The translations under genes and the position numbers were made by a program. The notes beneath the pieces are model-generated. The model was not told the DNA's origin and ran no database searches. It saw only the letters and a list, made by a program, of their open reading frames with translations. Below are positions 1 to 33,300 of a stretch of 64,000 nt of DNA, piece by piece. This DNA is from Nansenia antarctica (Eukaryota > Chordata > Actinopteri > Argentiniformes > Microstomatidae): the NCBI GenBank assembly GCA_963989245.1, contig OZ022339.1, positions 35,311,507 to 35,375,506 of the forward strand, given 5' to 3'. The first letter of the stretch is position 1. The number at the start of each line of letters is the position of its first letter.

Positions 1-364
1 GACAATAAGAGGCACACGGGAGAAGTACGGGAAAACAGGGCTCATGTGGGTCTCATCAAAGGTAAGAGTTTGTTTTCTTTAACTCAGCTGATACTCAGCT
101 GTTTACCGAATGCTCCATCTGACTGTGATTTTACTTCTGTAATGTGGTGGGTTGACATAATTCACGCACGGAACTATAGGTTGAGACTATTGTTCCGTCC
201 GTAGTACCCAAGTTGTTTAGACTGTTCTATTTACTGCTTGAGTGTGTTGTTGACAATCGTTCATGTCCTTCATTAAACGTTTAGCTTTGTCATTTGATAC
301 GCCGCCTACGACTACCATCTCTCTGCACTACAGTAAACAGTTAATCAGTAACGTTAGCCGCTTT

Positions 365-1787
<1,423 letters not shown>

Positions 1788-4700
1788 CACAGCATTTTTG
1801 GTCTTCTGTCTGAGGGGTTTCAGTCTGGAGGCACAGAGGGGGGGCAAAATGCTCCTCAGGGACTTCTTCTCCTTCTCCACCCCTGGTCTGGGTTTGGACA
1901 GACACATCTCCCCCCCGACAACGTTCTCCCTGTAGGGGTCTGGGTGGTGCGGGTGGTCCTCCCTGCAAGGCAAGGCAGGTTTATTTATTGTACAGCACAT
2001 TTCATACAACACGGCCAATTCAAAGCGCTGTTGTCGAGTCAGACATTTGACTTCCCAACTATGAACAATAGAACAGCAGCAGTATAACAGTGTACAACAG
2101 CAGTGGTAACGACAGGCTAACGTGAAAGACACAGGTGTATCAACAGGCGCTGATAACTCTCAACACTACCCAGTAAGCCCCTGGGTTGAACTCTCAACTC
2201 TCCCGTCTTAAAGGAGCCGTACCTCCTCCCATAGTGTCTAGGGAGTGTCTATGTCCATTGTCCAGTGGGCGGGTCACCATAGTGCGTTACATAATACATT
2301 GTTAACATAAACACAGCAAGAGGAGCATAGTAAGAAAATACAAATTACATTGAATAAAAGCCAATATAAGAAGTAAATAGATAAAACATTCAATAAGACA
2401 ATAGTTAATGGCTAAAAGACATTGATAGAAGTGTTTCTGTTTAATCACAACTGCTGCAAAACATGAAGGTCTTTAGCTTAGATTTAGATATTTTGGGCCT
2501 TCAGGGAGTTTGTTCCAGGAGCACGCGGCACTGAAAGCTGCTGCACCATGTTTTGTTTACACTCTTGGAATGATTAGCTGATTAAATTACCTGTAGGGGT
2601 CAGGGTGGTGGGGATGGGTCTCTCTGTAGGGGTCAGGGTGATGGAGGTGGGTGTCCCTGTAGGGGTCAGGGTGGTGTGGGTGGTGGTGCTGGCTGTGGTG
2701 AGAGTTGGTGGGGGGGTCAGACCAGGAGTGGTGCACCCCTGGAGTCTCTCTGCCGCTGTGGAAACTCCCACTGCTGCTGTGGGTGCTGAGGTCTGTGGGC
2801 CTGGGGAACGAGCCTGAGGGGAGAAAACATAAACATAAATAAAACTGTCACGCTTTCACTCTGTGTGCTGTTTTCCAAAACTAGCACAAAGCGATCAATG
2901 AACAAGAGGGATGAAGAGTTACCTTCTTTGCTGAAGCAGTTTTGCCCAGCCTCTGAGTCTAACCACAGGTTGTGTCGACGTGCTTGTTGTTGTTGTTGTG
3001 TGGAGAATAAACACCCAGAGCTGCGAGCGTAAAGATACGTTGTGATTAGTTAGCTAGCTACGGCAAAACACAAGACGCAGTACCTGCAATCTCTCACGCC
3101 GTATCGGGAAGAGCAGTGCTTGAATACAGTTGTACAGTTGCAGTAATAACACTTATCTATATCTTTTTATTCATTGTCTTATTATATTGTTTATCGATTT
3201 ATTTTCTATATCTATTCTTGTCATTTTTTATTTTCTAACTATCCTCCTTTCTGTATTTTTTTAATGCTGTATGTAAAGCACTTTGAATTGCCCCTGTTGT
3301 ATGAAATGTGCTATACAAATAAACTTGCCTTGCCTTGCCTTACTCTTACACACTGCACTCTAGAAACCAAACCCACACTGCACTCCAAACCCACTAGAAT
3401 ATGGCGTATTCGGTAGAGCATGGTCGCTAACAACGCCTAGGTTGTGGGTTCTATTCCCACCGGGACCATATACACTGAAAAGTGTTATGCACTCACACTG
3501 CAATGTAAGTCGCTTTGGATAAAAGCGTCAGCTAAATGGCGTATAGACATCTTTCCATTTACCATTTAATTAGTTAACCACTCTAACCCTAACTCTAACA
3601 CACTGCACTCTAGTAATCCAGTTCCCACTAGTATGCCATCTTACCTGGCGGCCTGTTTGACCGGGGGGGAGGGGGGCCGCCCCTCCCTGTACCCTGAGGA
3701 CTGTGGGAAGGCCAGCCTCCCCGAGCCAGTCAGCGTCTCCTCTGAGTGGCACCTCTCCAGCTCCCCCGGCCCCCCCACCCCCCGGGCCGGGGGGGGCACA
3801 GGGGCCCCGGAGCGGTCTGAGGAGTGGGCTCTCCTGAGGTAGCGGGAGTGGGGCCTTCCACTCTCCCCTCCTCCTCCTCCTCCGCCCTGAGCTGCTCTGC
3901 TCCTGCCTGCTCCTCCGTGGTGCCCCCTCTCTGGGTGCTGCTGCTGCTGTTGCCATGGCTCCCCCCCTCCCTGGCGGGTCATGGCGGCAGCGGGGGGGAT
4001 GGGCGTCATGCGGTTAGGCAGGGCGGGGCCTACCACCACGTGCCTGGTTCTCTTCTGGAGGCTGTTTCCCCCGCCCCCTCCTCCTCCACCACCCCCCCCC
4101 GAGGTGGAGGTGGTGGAGATGGTGGCGATGCCGCTGTCCATGGAGCCCTCCTCCCCCAGGCCGGGGGCCTTGGTGCGGGCCTCCAGCCCCCGGGTCATGA
4201 AGGGGTGGTCCAGCACGGCCGACAGGCTGGGCCGCTGGGCCGGGTCCTTCCTCAGCAGCTGGCGGATCAGGTCCTGGGCCTCGGGGGACGCGTGGGGAGG
4301 CATGTCGTACTCCCCCAGGACCACCTTGTTTTAGATTAGATTAGATCAGATTAGGTTAGGTTAGATAAGATGGTGAGGTGAGGTGAGGTTAGGTGAGGTT
4401 AGGTTAGATTCAACTTTATTGTCATCGCAGAGTACAAGTACTATACAACGAAATGCAGTTTAGCATCCAACCAGAAGTATAGTGATATAAGAGCATGATA
4501 TAAATAGAACAAGAGGTAGTGATAGGTAACTATGTAATACACAGTATGTGCAGAGGTAGTGTTGTAAACATCAGTATAGTTTAGAGGTATACACAGTTAC
4601 CAATATGCAGTTATGAGCTATGTACAGTTACAGTCATTTTTTTTAGTGTTTTAATAAGTGAATGCTGTTCACTAATTATTCCTTTGTTGATTGATGTTGT

Positions 4701-7700
4701 TATGTTTGACTGTCTGTCTTTTATGTGGACCCCAGGAAGAATAGTCCTCACTAATGGGGATCTGTTTAAATAAATAAAATAAATAAATAAAATATGTACA
4801 GTGAGATAGTTTATGTACACTAGTATCCAAGCTTAACCTTGTTGAGGTAGTTTATGTACAGTATCTAAAGCCTAACCTTGTTGAGGTAGTTTATGTACAG
4901 TGAGGGGGTTTATGTACAGTATCCCAGCCAAACCTTGTTCAGGGTCCTCTTGACCGTGTTGGTGTCGAAGGGGGGGCGGCCCATCAGGAAGGCGTAGAAC
5001 ATGCAGCCCAGCGACCAGACGTCACACTCCAGGCCGTGGGCGCTGCGAGTGGCCACCTCCGGGGAGATGTAGTTGGGCGTGCCGCACATGGTGAAGTGCT
5101 TCTCGGTGGGCAGCTTCAGCTGCGTGGCCAGGCCGAAGTCGGCGATCTTCAGGTTCATGGAGGAGGTGAGCAGCAGGTTGGACAGCGTCAGGTCGCGGTG
5201 CATGATGCCGTGGGTGTGCAGGTACAGCATGCCCTTCACTATCTGGTGCATGAAGTGCCTCGCTGTGACCAGACGATAATAACACAAGAATGAGTTGATT
5301 ATAAGAAAAAAAGTGGACATCATCAGTGCATCATTTGTATACTCATTTTGGATGATCATTGTATAATAATAAATGTTAAATCATTTGTATAGATTATATT
5401 ATATTAGATTATTATTATTCATTGTCTTATTATGTTGTTAAATGTTTATCTATTTAGTTTCTATATATATATGCATCTATTCTTGCCATTTTTATTTATT
5501 TTTACTTTTTTTCTTACTATCCTCCTTTTTCTGTATTTTTTTTTTCTATATGTAAAGCACTTTGAATTTCTCCTGTTGTATGAAATGTGCTATACAAATA
5601 AACTTGCCGTGCCTAGATTCAGAGTTATTGTTATTGTCAGTGCAGAGTACAAGTACCAGACAACGAAATAGGTACAGTATGGCAAGTACGGTAGTTAGAG
5701 GTATATACAGTTATGAGCCATGTACAGTTAATAATAATAATAATAATAACAATAATAATAACATCATTTTTCTAATAATTACTTCTTCCACTGAAGAAAG
5801 AAAAGAGCTCTTTGTTGCCTTCTCAGATACAGTATAATAATGGTATATAATAATAATACAGTATAATGAAAGTCTCTCACCTTCATCCTCTGAGAAGGCC
5901 ATCTTCCTGTCTTTCAGGTATCTGGTCATCTCTCCATTATGACACATCTCCAACACCAGGTACACGTAGTTGCTGTCCTCAAAGTAGTTGTACAGCTTCA
6001 GACGGCACAGACAGACAAACCACAACACAGTCAGTGTTAAAGCTTGAACAGGGCCAGGAGATGTTCCTGATCACATGACACATGGTAAATGGTAAATGGA
6101 CTGCACTTATATAGCGCCTTTATCCAAATCACTTTGGCCTGTGATTCACCCATTCACACACACATTCACACACCAATGGCGGCAAGCTACCATGCAAGGC
6201 GCCGGCCCGCTCATCGGGAGCAATTTGGGGTTCAGTGTCTTGCCCCAAGGACACCTCGACACGTGGCCAGCCGGGGTTCGAACCACCTATCTGACAACCT
6301 TGTGATCATTAGACGCCGGCTCTACCTCCTACTGCCACAGCCGCCCCTCTAGTCTATTACTTCCCAGCATTAACAATGTGTCGTCTGGTAACCATCTTAA
6401 CCGTGGTTACAGTCGGTTTGCCATTACGTCCTCCCAGCTGTTCAGCCACGCCTACCTCCAGGATCGACGGGTGTTTCAGTCTGCACTGAATCTCCACTTC
6501 GTTGTTCACACGCTGGACCATGGAAGCTTTGCGCATGGCTTTCTTGTCGATCTGTAAGGACGGAGAGGGGAAATTATAGAGATAATTAGATTATTAGATT
6601 AGATTTATTGTCCCCAGGGGGAAATTAATTTACACACCACTATACAGTATACATAATACATACAACAACGTACACAGACACACAAACACAGACAACAACA
6701 GACAGTACTACACATGACAGATACACAAGTACACACTCAGTGCGGCCTATTATGTAAGGCAACAAGAGCTGCGGGGATCAGGCTTTTGCCAAAGTGAGCC
6801 CTATTGCACCTTTCTGCGTTCTGTACCTACGCCCGGATGGCAGTGGGGCGAGGTACAGATTGAGTGGGTGGGTGATGTCCGATGCGTGAGATGGGTAATT
6901 ACATGTAGCTGTCACAGTGCATATGTTTCTTTATTCACTGCTTTAGTCTTGCTGTTAGCAGCCAATCTGTTCTCCACAAAGAGAAGCTGAGACCTGGTCC
7001 ATAGGGACCCACAGAGGCACATGGAAGGGGACATGGTTCTATTAAACACACCATCTGGCAGTGGGAGCTCACTGCATACACGGAATTGAGTGAGTCTTGA
7101 CTCTTGTTGACATTCACCTGAAGAGTACATGTGGTTAATTTAAAAGGATCTATTTATATTTCAGTTATGTGTCCTCACTGTCCAGTGACTGTTTGACTAT
7201 AATGTCTTTAATTCTTGTGCTTTAGCGTGAGTTTTATAGTCCCTGGGGAGCAAAGTAAGCCCACAACAGGGTGGAACAAGCTGATCCAATACAACAAGCT
7301 ATGCAGTAGCAGAAAGGCAGTGTAGAGATAAGAGGTGTGATTCTTACCATTTTGATCGCAACCTCCAAGCCCGTGTTCACTGACTTTGCCCGGTAAACAC
7401 ATGCAAAGGAGCCCTTGCCGAGGAGGGTAAGGACATTGAAATCCTGATGATGAGAATAAAAATAAACATTCACAGACATGTAAGTTGCAAACTTCTCAGC
7501 TATAAATCCTATCTACCGATCTACCTTTGCCTATCAAAACGATCAATCACAGCATTCTAGTAAAATGAACCGAGATGCCTCACAAAACACAACCCCCTGG
7601 TAGCTACTAGACACAGGAAGCTGTTGATGTCATTTGCTTTTGACAGCAGCAGTTAAACACCGACGTGATGATACCTCAATCTTTAGATCATCAGCAGAAG

Positions 7701-8524
7701 ACAAGATTCTGTCCTCATCATCTTTGGCGACATCTTTGCACTTAGTCGTGACGTTTTGAAAGAAATAATGAAGCACTTTGTCAAACATCTTCCCTGGGGT
7801 CTGTGCCATGATGGAGACAACTAACTACCAAGACACTGCTGCAGTAGTGGACTGATCGCCTAGGTTCATCTAGCTGGGCTACACAACACACACATCACTA
7901 ACTGCCAAACACCCAGTAGTCACCCACACCTGACATAGCTGTCACACGGCCAACCACAGCCTCTCATTATCCCGGGCTGGTCCCGCTAATGAAGCGGTGG
8001 TTAGAACGCTGCTGGTCTCCAGGCAACATGACCGCGGCGCAGACAGTCTCCAGGGAGTAACGCAGGACCCAGACAGTCTCCAGGGAGTAACGCAGGACCC
8101 AGCCATCGAGTTAACCGTAGTAGTAGTTCAGCAAACCTCTCTAAAGGAACACTCCGCTGAGCTAAACAGTATTGAAAGTATCCTATCTACTGCAGTACTA
8201 GTTTAAAGACACAAGTTCAGTCATTTAAAAGGGGATTTCAGGCATGCCGCTCCCTCCGCCTGGAGTCAGCTGCAGAACTATCTCGGGAGCTGGTTTCTCT
8301 GGCTGCTCTTAGCACGCTCTTAAGAAGTGACATGGATTCAAGCACACCTGGCTGCAAATGTTTTGCATGATGAGTTCAAACGTTTTATTACTGGTTAAAT
8401 AAAGGTTAAATACAAATGAACCCGAAGCTAACATTTGCGCACAAACAATAACATTAGCATGCTGGCTAACTTATCGTCATAGCTCGCGACTCACCTCGAT
8501 CTTGTCGCCGATGGAAACACTCAT
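1788..8524 (-). CDS. plk4: Polo-like kinase 4 (PLK4/SAK), 3' part missing off the left edge
   Basis: Ser/Thr kinase that triggers centriole duplication at the centrosome. Coding exons, in transcript order: 8524-8495, 7443-7348, 6551-6456, 5995-5881, 5262-4934, 4324-3645, 3020-2923, 2813-2591, 1962-1788; all junctions keep phase and sum to 614 codons. The start MSVSIGDKIE matches the family N-terminus. Seen: glycine loop GKGSF (19-23), VAIK lysine 41, HRDLTLSN (134-141), DFG aspartate 154, T-loop Thr170 before CGTPNYISPE, and a DSGIAT phosphodegron near 285 (in the family, bound by beta-TrCP/Slimb after autophosphorylation). A polyglycine run follows. Exon 6 holds SRYLRRAHSSDRSG and exon 9 RLKPLRQKTKNAV, both family signatures; the latter lies just before the cryptic polo box. 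The polo-box exons are not in the window. Lies about 1.3 kb downstream of hspa4l, same strand, as in human. Confidence 0.97.
1930..2689 (-). repeat. 33-bp in-frame coding repeat in plk4, split by an intron
   Basis: Four 33-bp units (11 codons, core HHPDPYR) run through the end of plk4 exon 8 (2689-2657 degenerate, 2656-2624, 2623-2591) and, after a 628-bp intron, the start of exon 9 (1962-1930). The intron falls exactly on the unit border inside the Arg codon (AG|G). The intron (1963-2590) is largely a retroposon-like repeat whose (CCTTG)n tail ends on the splice acceptor. Confidence 0.85.
1963..2570 (-). mobile_element. Retroposon 3' end with (CCTTG)n tail
   Basis: The minus strand reads CACTTTGAATTG-like, TTGTATGAAATGTGCT, then AATAAAC and CCTTG repeats. 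The same 3' terminus occurs on the plus strand at about 3270-3341, 5550-5613 and 60840-60920. This copy ends directly at the acceptor of plk4 exon 9. Confidence 0.75.
3150..3341 (+). mobile_element. Retroposon 3' end with (CCTTG)n tail
   Basis: Same family as 1963-2570: GTAAAGCACTTTGAATTGCC, then ATGAAATGTGCTATACAAAT and CTTGCCTTGCC. Lies in plk4 intron 6. Confidence 0.75.
3402..3545 (+). mobile_element. tRNA-derived SINE (L2-type tail)
   Basis: A-box-like GTAGAGCATGG and B-box GGTTGTGGGTTCTATTCCC head, then AATGTAAGTCGCTTTGGAT tail. The same family occurs at 22484-22632 (+) and 12713-12800 (-). It is not a functional tRNA gene because no cloverleaf can be closed. Confidence 0.8.
4390..4920 (-). 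mobile_element. Retroposon 3' end plus short tandem repeats
   Basis: Contains the TTTATTGTCATCGCAGAGTA / ACAACGAAATGCAG module that recurs at 5615-5730, 50955-51080, 52905-53110 and 60180-60310. It is followed by GTTTATGTACAGT repeats reaching plk4 exon 5. Confidence 0.65.
5420..5730 (+). mobile_element. Two adjoining retroposon tails
   Basis: The CCTTG-type tail family (to about 5613) is followed by the TTGTCAGTGCAGAGTACAAG module. An (AAT)n run at 5728-5762 follows. Intronic in plk4. Confidence 0.65.
6086..6355 (-). mobile_element. tRNA-derived SINE, family B
   Basis: The minus strand has a B box GGTTCGAACCCCGGCTGG, then a conserved body (CAAGACACTGAACCCC) and a GCGCTATATAAGTGC tail. Copies also lie at 11304-11562 (-) and 62092-62330 (+). 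In plk4 intron 3. Confidence 0.8.
6588..6900 (-). mobile_element. LINE 3' fragment
   Basis: Starts at a TTAGATTAGATTTATTGTCC tail and contains a conserved stretch with GTACCTACGCCCGGATGG, typical of a fish non-LTR 3' region. In plk4 intron 2. Confidence 0.55.
7675..7809 (-). CDS. plk4: Candidate alternative first coding exon of plk4
   Basis: Within plk4 intron 1. A 45-codon open frame begins ATG GCA CAG in a good context (CCATCATGG), is preceded by an in-frame TAG at 7827-7825, and ends ...DDLKIE followed directly by a GTATC donor. It ends in phase 0, so it splices in frame onto exon 2 (DFNVLTLLGKG), as canonical exon 1 does; canonical exon 1 also ends in KIE. Spliced this way the 10-residue N-terminus would be replaced by 45 residues (starting MAQTPGKMFDKVLHYFFQ). 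I do not recognise the peptide. It could be a chance open frame; transcript data are not available here. Confidence 0.5.
8041..8103. repeat. 31-bp direct duplication
   Basis: Two adjacent perfect copies containing AGACAGTCTCCAGGGAGTAA in plk4 intron 1, upstream of the candidate alternative exon. Confidence 0.8.
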
Positions 8525-8760
8525 CTTGCTTGTTATTTGTCTCGCCAAATATATAGTGCATGTTATCGACGTAAATACATCTCCGGTCGCGAATGACTTT
8601 CGTTAAAAACTAAGATATGTTGTTTTTATTTTCCCCCGCAAAACTTTGCAGTTTCTTCCATTTTGAAAATATCCGCCCGTTAGCGCGTCACCGCTACGTG
8701 GTGCAGCGACAGGGGAGTAGCCACGCCCACTCCAAGGTCGCGCCTCCCAAAGCGCTCCTG
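8525..8760 (-). promoter_or_regulatory. plk4: plk4 5' flank / promoter with CDE-CHR-like pair
   Basis: GC-rich block just upstream of the plk4 start, read on the minus strand. It contains GGGCGTGGC (GC/KLF-type box) and GGCGG-ATAT-TTTCAA at 8677-8663. The latter resembles the CDE/CHR tandem (GGCGG, four bases, TTTGAA) used by late cell-cycle genes, with one mismatch in the CHR half. No TATA box seen. Assignment is inference from position and motif. Confidence 0.4.
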
Positions 8761-8789
8761 ACGCTCCTCAGTGCTGACTGGGCCTCACC

Positions 8790-8886
8790 TATGTGTAAAG
8801 TTTGGACACATTTTCCCATTAAGCTTTTAATTCAATTAAGTTCAATTGAATGGGAAAGTGTGTCCAAACTTTTGACTGGTACTGTA
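8790..8886. mobile_element. Tc1/mariner-type hairpin MITE
   Basis: Imperfect palindrome: GTGTAAAGTTTGGACACA at the left and TGTGTCCAAACTTTTGACTG at the right, ending in GGTACTGTA. These are the terminal repeats of a common fish Tc1-like family. Lies between hspa4l and plk4. Confidence 0.75.
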
Positions 8887-9093
8887 TGTATGGATATCTA
8901 TGCTATGCCTGCCTATTAATGGGGCTGACTAAACCCAGGTACAAAGGTGGCTTAGGTTTGAGAGTACCGTAGTAGGTAGCTGTACAAGGTACTCTAGAAG
9001 GCCACTTTAGTCACTATTGCATCTCAATGAAATAAAAAAGAAATTGAAAAATAACTTAACTCAGTAAATGTTTGTCTTAAAGACAAAAATGTA

Positions 9094-9099
9094 TTTATT
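9094..9099 (-). other. Candidate hspa4l poly(A) signal
   Basis: AATAAA on the minus strand about 740 bp after the hspa4l stop. It would leave only about 0.5 kb to the plk4 start. Chosen by position only. Confidence 0.4.
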
Positions 9100-9838
9100 A
9101 TTTGCCATCTTTAAATCTCATGACTTAAATACGGAAATGCATGAAAACAAGTAAAGGAATAGGCAGCCCACCAGCTCTTCTCTGTCTTTTGCTACCTGAC
9201 AGATTTGGTGCGTCAAGCGTCGCCATTTTAACACTAGGAATGTATCTATATACACAACTATATGCACTGGCCTGTTTAAATTACTAAAATAATATTTACA
9301 GATTCTAGCCATACAGATATTCTTTCAAATCCATATATTAAATACAAATATATATAATATGTATTATTGCATACATATTTTTACTAATAATTGAAATCAG
9401 CCATAGCGATTGTTCAGACAGTAGCTAATTCTACTTATGTTCCACTACAAGGTTATGTGTGATCAGTTTCACCTTAGAGATGCAATGCATTATGGGACTG
9501 TTGAAATGCAAAACACACACAAAAGAATGTTTTTCAGAGAACCAGCATTGTTGTTTCATCTACCGATTGATATCATTATTTCTTCACAGAGTATGTCCAG
9601 CCCCTGGAGAGAGAAGCACACTGTTGTAGCACACGTGGGAAAGTCAAAAAAAGAAAAGAAAAGAAAAAAATCAACCTGGGAAAAAAACGAATGCACAACA
9701 ATACAGCCCGCTGAGTGGAAGGTGGACGTGGAACAGTGGTCCCAGGTGAACAGTACATGTTGTGGTAGGTAGACGTTATCTAGATGGTCTGATGGTCGCT
9801 AGAGTGATGGCAGCCGCAGCAGAGCCGGCCTGGGGGGC

Positions 9839-31032
<21,194 letters not shown>

Positions 31033-31397
31033 GATGACCGCTGGGTCGATTGACTAAATGTTCCGTAACGCTTGACACTTGACACCTTTAAGGAAAAATA
31101 TAATATTTCACCACAATGCGAGTTGTGCCTATATCTAATAAAATCTAATTGTGCCTTTCGCCCTCTGCATATATCTGAGACAGTTGGTTTACACTGAGCT
31201 AACTGAGTACAGTAGTTACTATCTGTTATGTAAGGCGAGCTGTTTATAGCCGTAACTCATTCAGTCCTAATCCCGGAGAGGAGGAGGATATCCAACGGTA
31301 GCCTCTCTCAGCCAGCCTCTGTCATCTACTGTAGCACCACCCGGCAGTCCAGCAGGAGGCAAACATGCGCAATGGTACGGTCGTACGTCTGGCATGC

Positions 31398-31499
31398 TTT
31401 ATAAACCCGCCCTCTGCTGTCTTGTCATTGGTTGCCTGCCACCCTGGGGGTCTGCCTGATTGGTGCGACGGCCCCAACTGTAAGAGAAACATCTAGAAC
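31398..31499 (-). promoter_or_regulatory. hspa4l: hspa4l core promoter with heat-shock-like element
   Basis: Read on the minus strand, upstream to downstream: aGAAc / caTCt / aGAAa at 31499-31485 (three 5-bp heat shock element units, middle one imperfect), CCAAT at 31463-31459, CCAAT at 31431-31427, GGGCGGG at 31412-31406, TTTATAAA at 31405-31398. A start site near 31370 would give a 5' UTR of about 340 bp before the ATG. The order and spacing are those of a stress-inducible promoter; binding is inferred. Confidence 0.6.
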
Positions 31500-31594
31500 T
31501 CCTAGGGAAGGGAACCTGCTTGTACATCACCAATGGAGGTGTAGGTTAGGGATGTGTGTGTGTGGTATGGTATGTAGAACTATAGATGACAACA

Positions 31595-32836
31595 GCAGAG
31601 AGGCCTACCGTTAGACAGTATAGATAGGCCTACTGTTAGACAGGGCTATAGATAGGCCTACCGTTAGACAGGGCTATATAGATAGGTCTACCGTTAGACA
31701 GGGCTATAGATAGGCCTACCGTTAGACAGTGGTGCTATAGATAGGCCTACCGTTAGACAGTGGTGCTATAGATAGGCCTACTGTTAGACAGTATAGATAG
31801 GCCTACTGTTAGACAGTATAGATAGCCCTACTGTTAAACAGGACTATAGATAGGCCTACCGTTAAACAGGGCTATAGATAGGCCTACCGTTAGACAGGGC
31901 TATAGATAGGCCTACCGTTAGACAAGGCTATAGGTATGTCTACTGTTAGACAGGGCTATAGATAGGCCTACCGTTAGACAGGGCTATAGATAGGCCTACC
32001 GTTAGACAGGGCTATAGATAGGCCTACTGTTAGACAGTATAGATAGGCCTACCGTTAGACAAGGCTATAGGTAGGTCTACTGTTAGACAGGGCTATAGAT
32101 AGGCCTACCGTTAGACAGGGCTATAGATAGGCCTACCGTTAGACAGGGCTATAGATAGGCCTACCGTTAGACAGGGCTATATAGATAGACAGTGGTGCTA
32201 GATAGGCCTACTGTTAGACAGTATAGATAGGCCTACCGTTAGACAGGGCTATAGATAGGCCTACCGTTAGACAGGGCTATAGATAGACAGTGGTGCTATA
32301 GATAGGCCTACCGTTAGACAGTATAGATAGGCCTACTGTTAGACAGTATAGATAGGCCTACTGTTAGACAGTATAGATAGGCCTACCGTTAGACAGGGCT
32401 ATAGATAGGCCTACCGTTAGACATGGCTATAGATAGACAGTGGTGCTATAGATAGGCCTACCGTTAGACAGTATAGATAGGCCTACTGTTAGACAGTATA
32501 GATAGGCCTACCGTTAGACAAGGCTATAGATAGGCCTACCGTTAGACAGGGCTATAGATAGGCCTACCGTTAAACAGGGCTATAGATAGGCCTACCATTA
32601 GATAGTATAGATAGGCCTACTGTTAGACAGGGCTATAGATAGGCCTACCGTTAGACAGTATAGACAGGCCTACCGTTAGACAGGGCTATAGATAGACAGT
32701 GGTGCTATAGATAGGCCTACTGTTAGACAGTATAGATAGGCCTACCGTTAGACAGGGCTATAGATAGGCCTACCGTTAGACAAGGCTATAGATAGGCCTA
32801 CCGTTAGACAGGGCTATAGATAGGCCTACCGTTACA
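31595..32836. repeat. 28-bp minisatellite upstream of hspa4l
   Basis: About 45 copies of a unit containing GATAGGCCTACCGTTAGACA plus GGGCTATA, with 25-bp and longer variants. Starts about 100 bp beyond the heat-shock-like element and about 225 bp beyond the likely transcription start. Confidence 0.97.
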
Positions 32837-33039
32837 TTTTAAAACAACAAGGAACTACCACCATAGGAAAGGATTCTTTTTGTGCTGTTTTACACCTTCA
32901 ATTATCACCAACCCTCTGATTTGCCATATTTACGGAAACAATGTTAATACCTGTGGGAATTATGGGCGATGGCCAACCACTTAAAACAATGACTGGGGAA
33001 AAACAGACAAAACTGTTCCAAAGTAGTTGATTTATGACA

Positions 33040-33300
33040 TTTACATTTACATTTGAGACATTTAGCAGACAGCTTTATCCAAAGCGACATTTGTAGTACA
33101 TTTGAATCATCTATATACCATCAGTCATCATGAGAAAAACAAATCTATGCTAGGACCAGGGGCCACTGGCAGTCACAATGCTAGAAGAAGGAAGAATTAC
33201 TTTTTAAATGTATTTATTTACAGCAGAGGGAGTGGGCATGAAGAGGTCTTTAGAAGGGACAGTCAAGATGTAGCCTGAAGAGATGGGTTGGAAGATAGAT
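33040..33300 (-). mobile_element. L2-type LINE 3' end
   Basis: ACATTTAGCAGACAGCTTTA, AGCGACATTTGTAGTAC, GGACCAGGGGCCACTGGCAG, AGACATCTTGACTGTCCC complement: the L2 3' end in reverse. Intergenic between hspa4l and the MGA-like gene; the rest of 32840-34200 shows no gene that I can support. Confidence 0.7.

Noticed and set aside
1..70. Possible plus-strand exon ending AAAG|GTAAGAG
   Set aside because: Only about 60 bases visible, no recognised peptide, and it would lie inside plk4 on the opposite strand.
2605..2905. Two other frames over plk4 exon 8, one ending SRGAPLLV
   Set aside because: The phase set by exon 7 (2923-3020) selects the third frame (SFPRPTDLSTHSSSG), which continues correctly into exon 9.
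3824..4339. Plus-strand open frames of 117-171 codons
   Set aside because: Antisense of the GC-rich plk4 exon 6; the minus-strand frame carries the recognised kinase and degron text.
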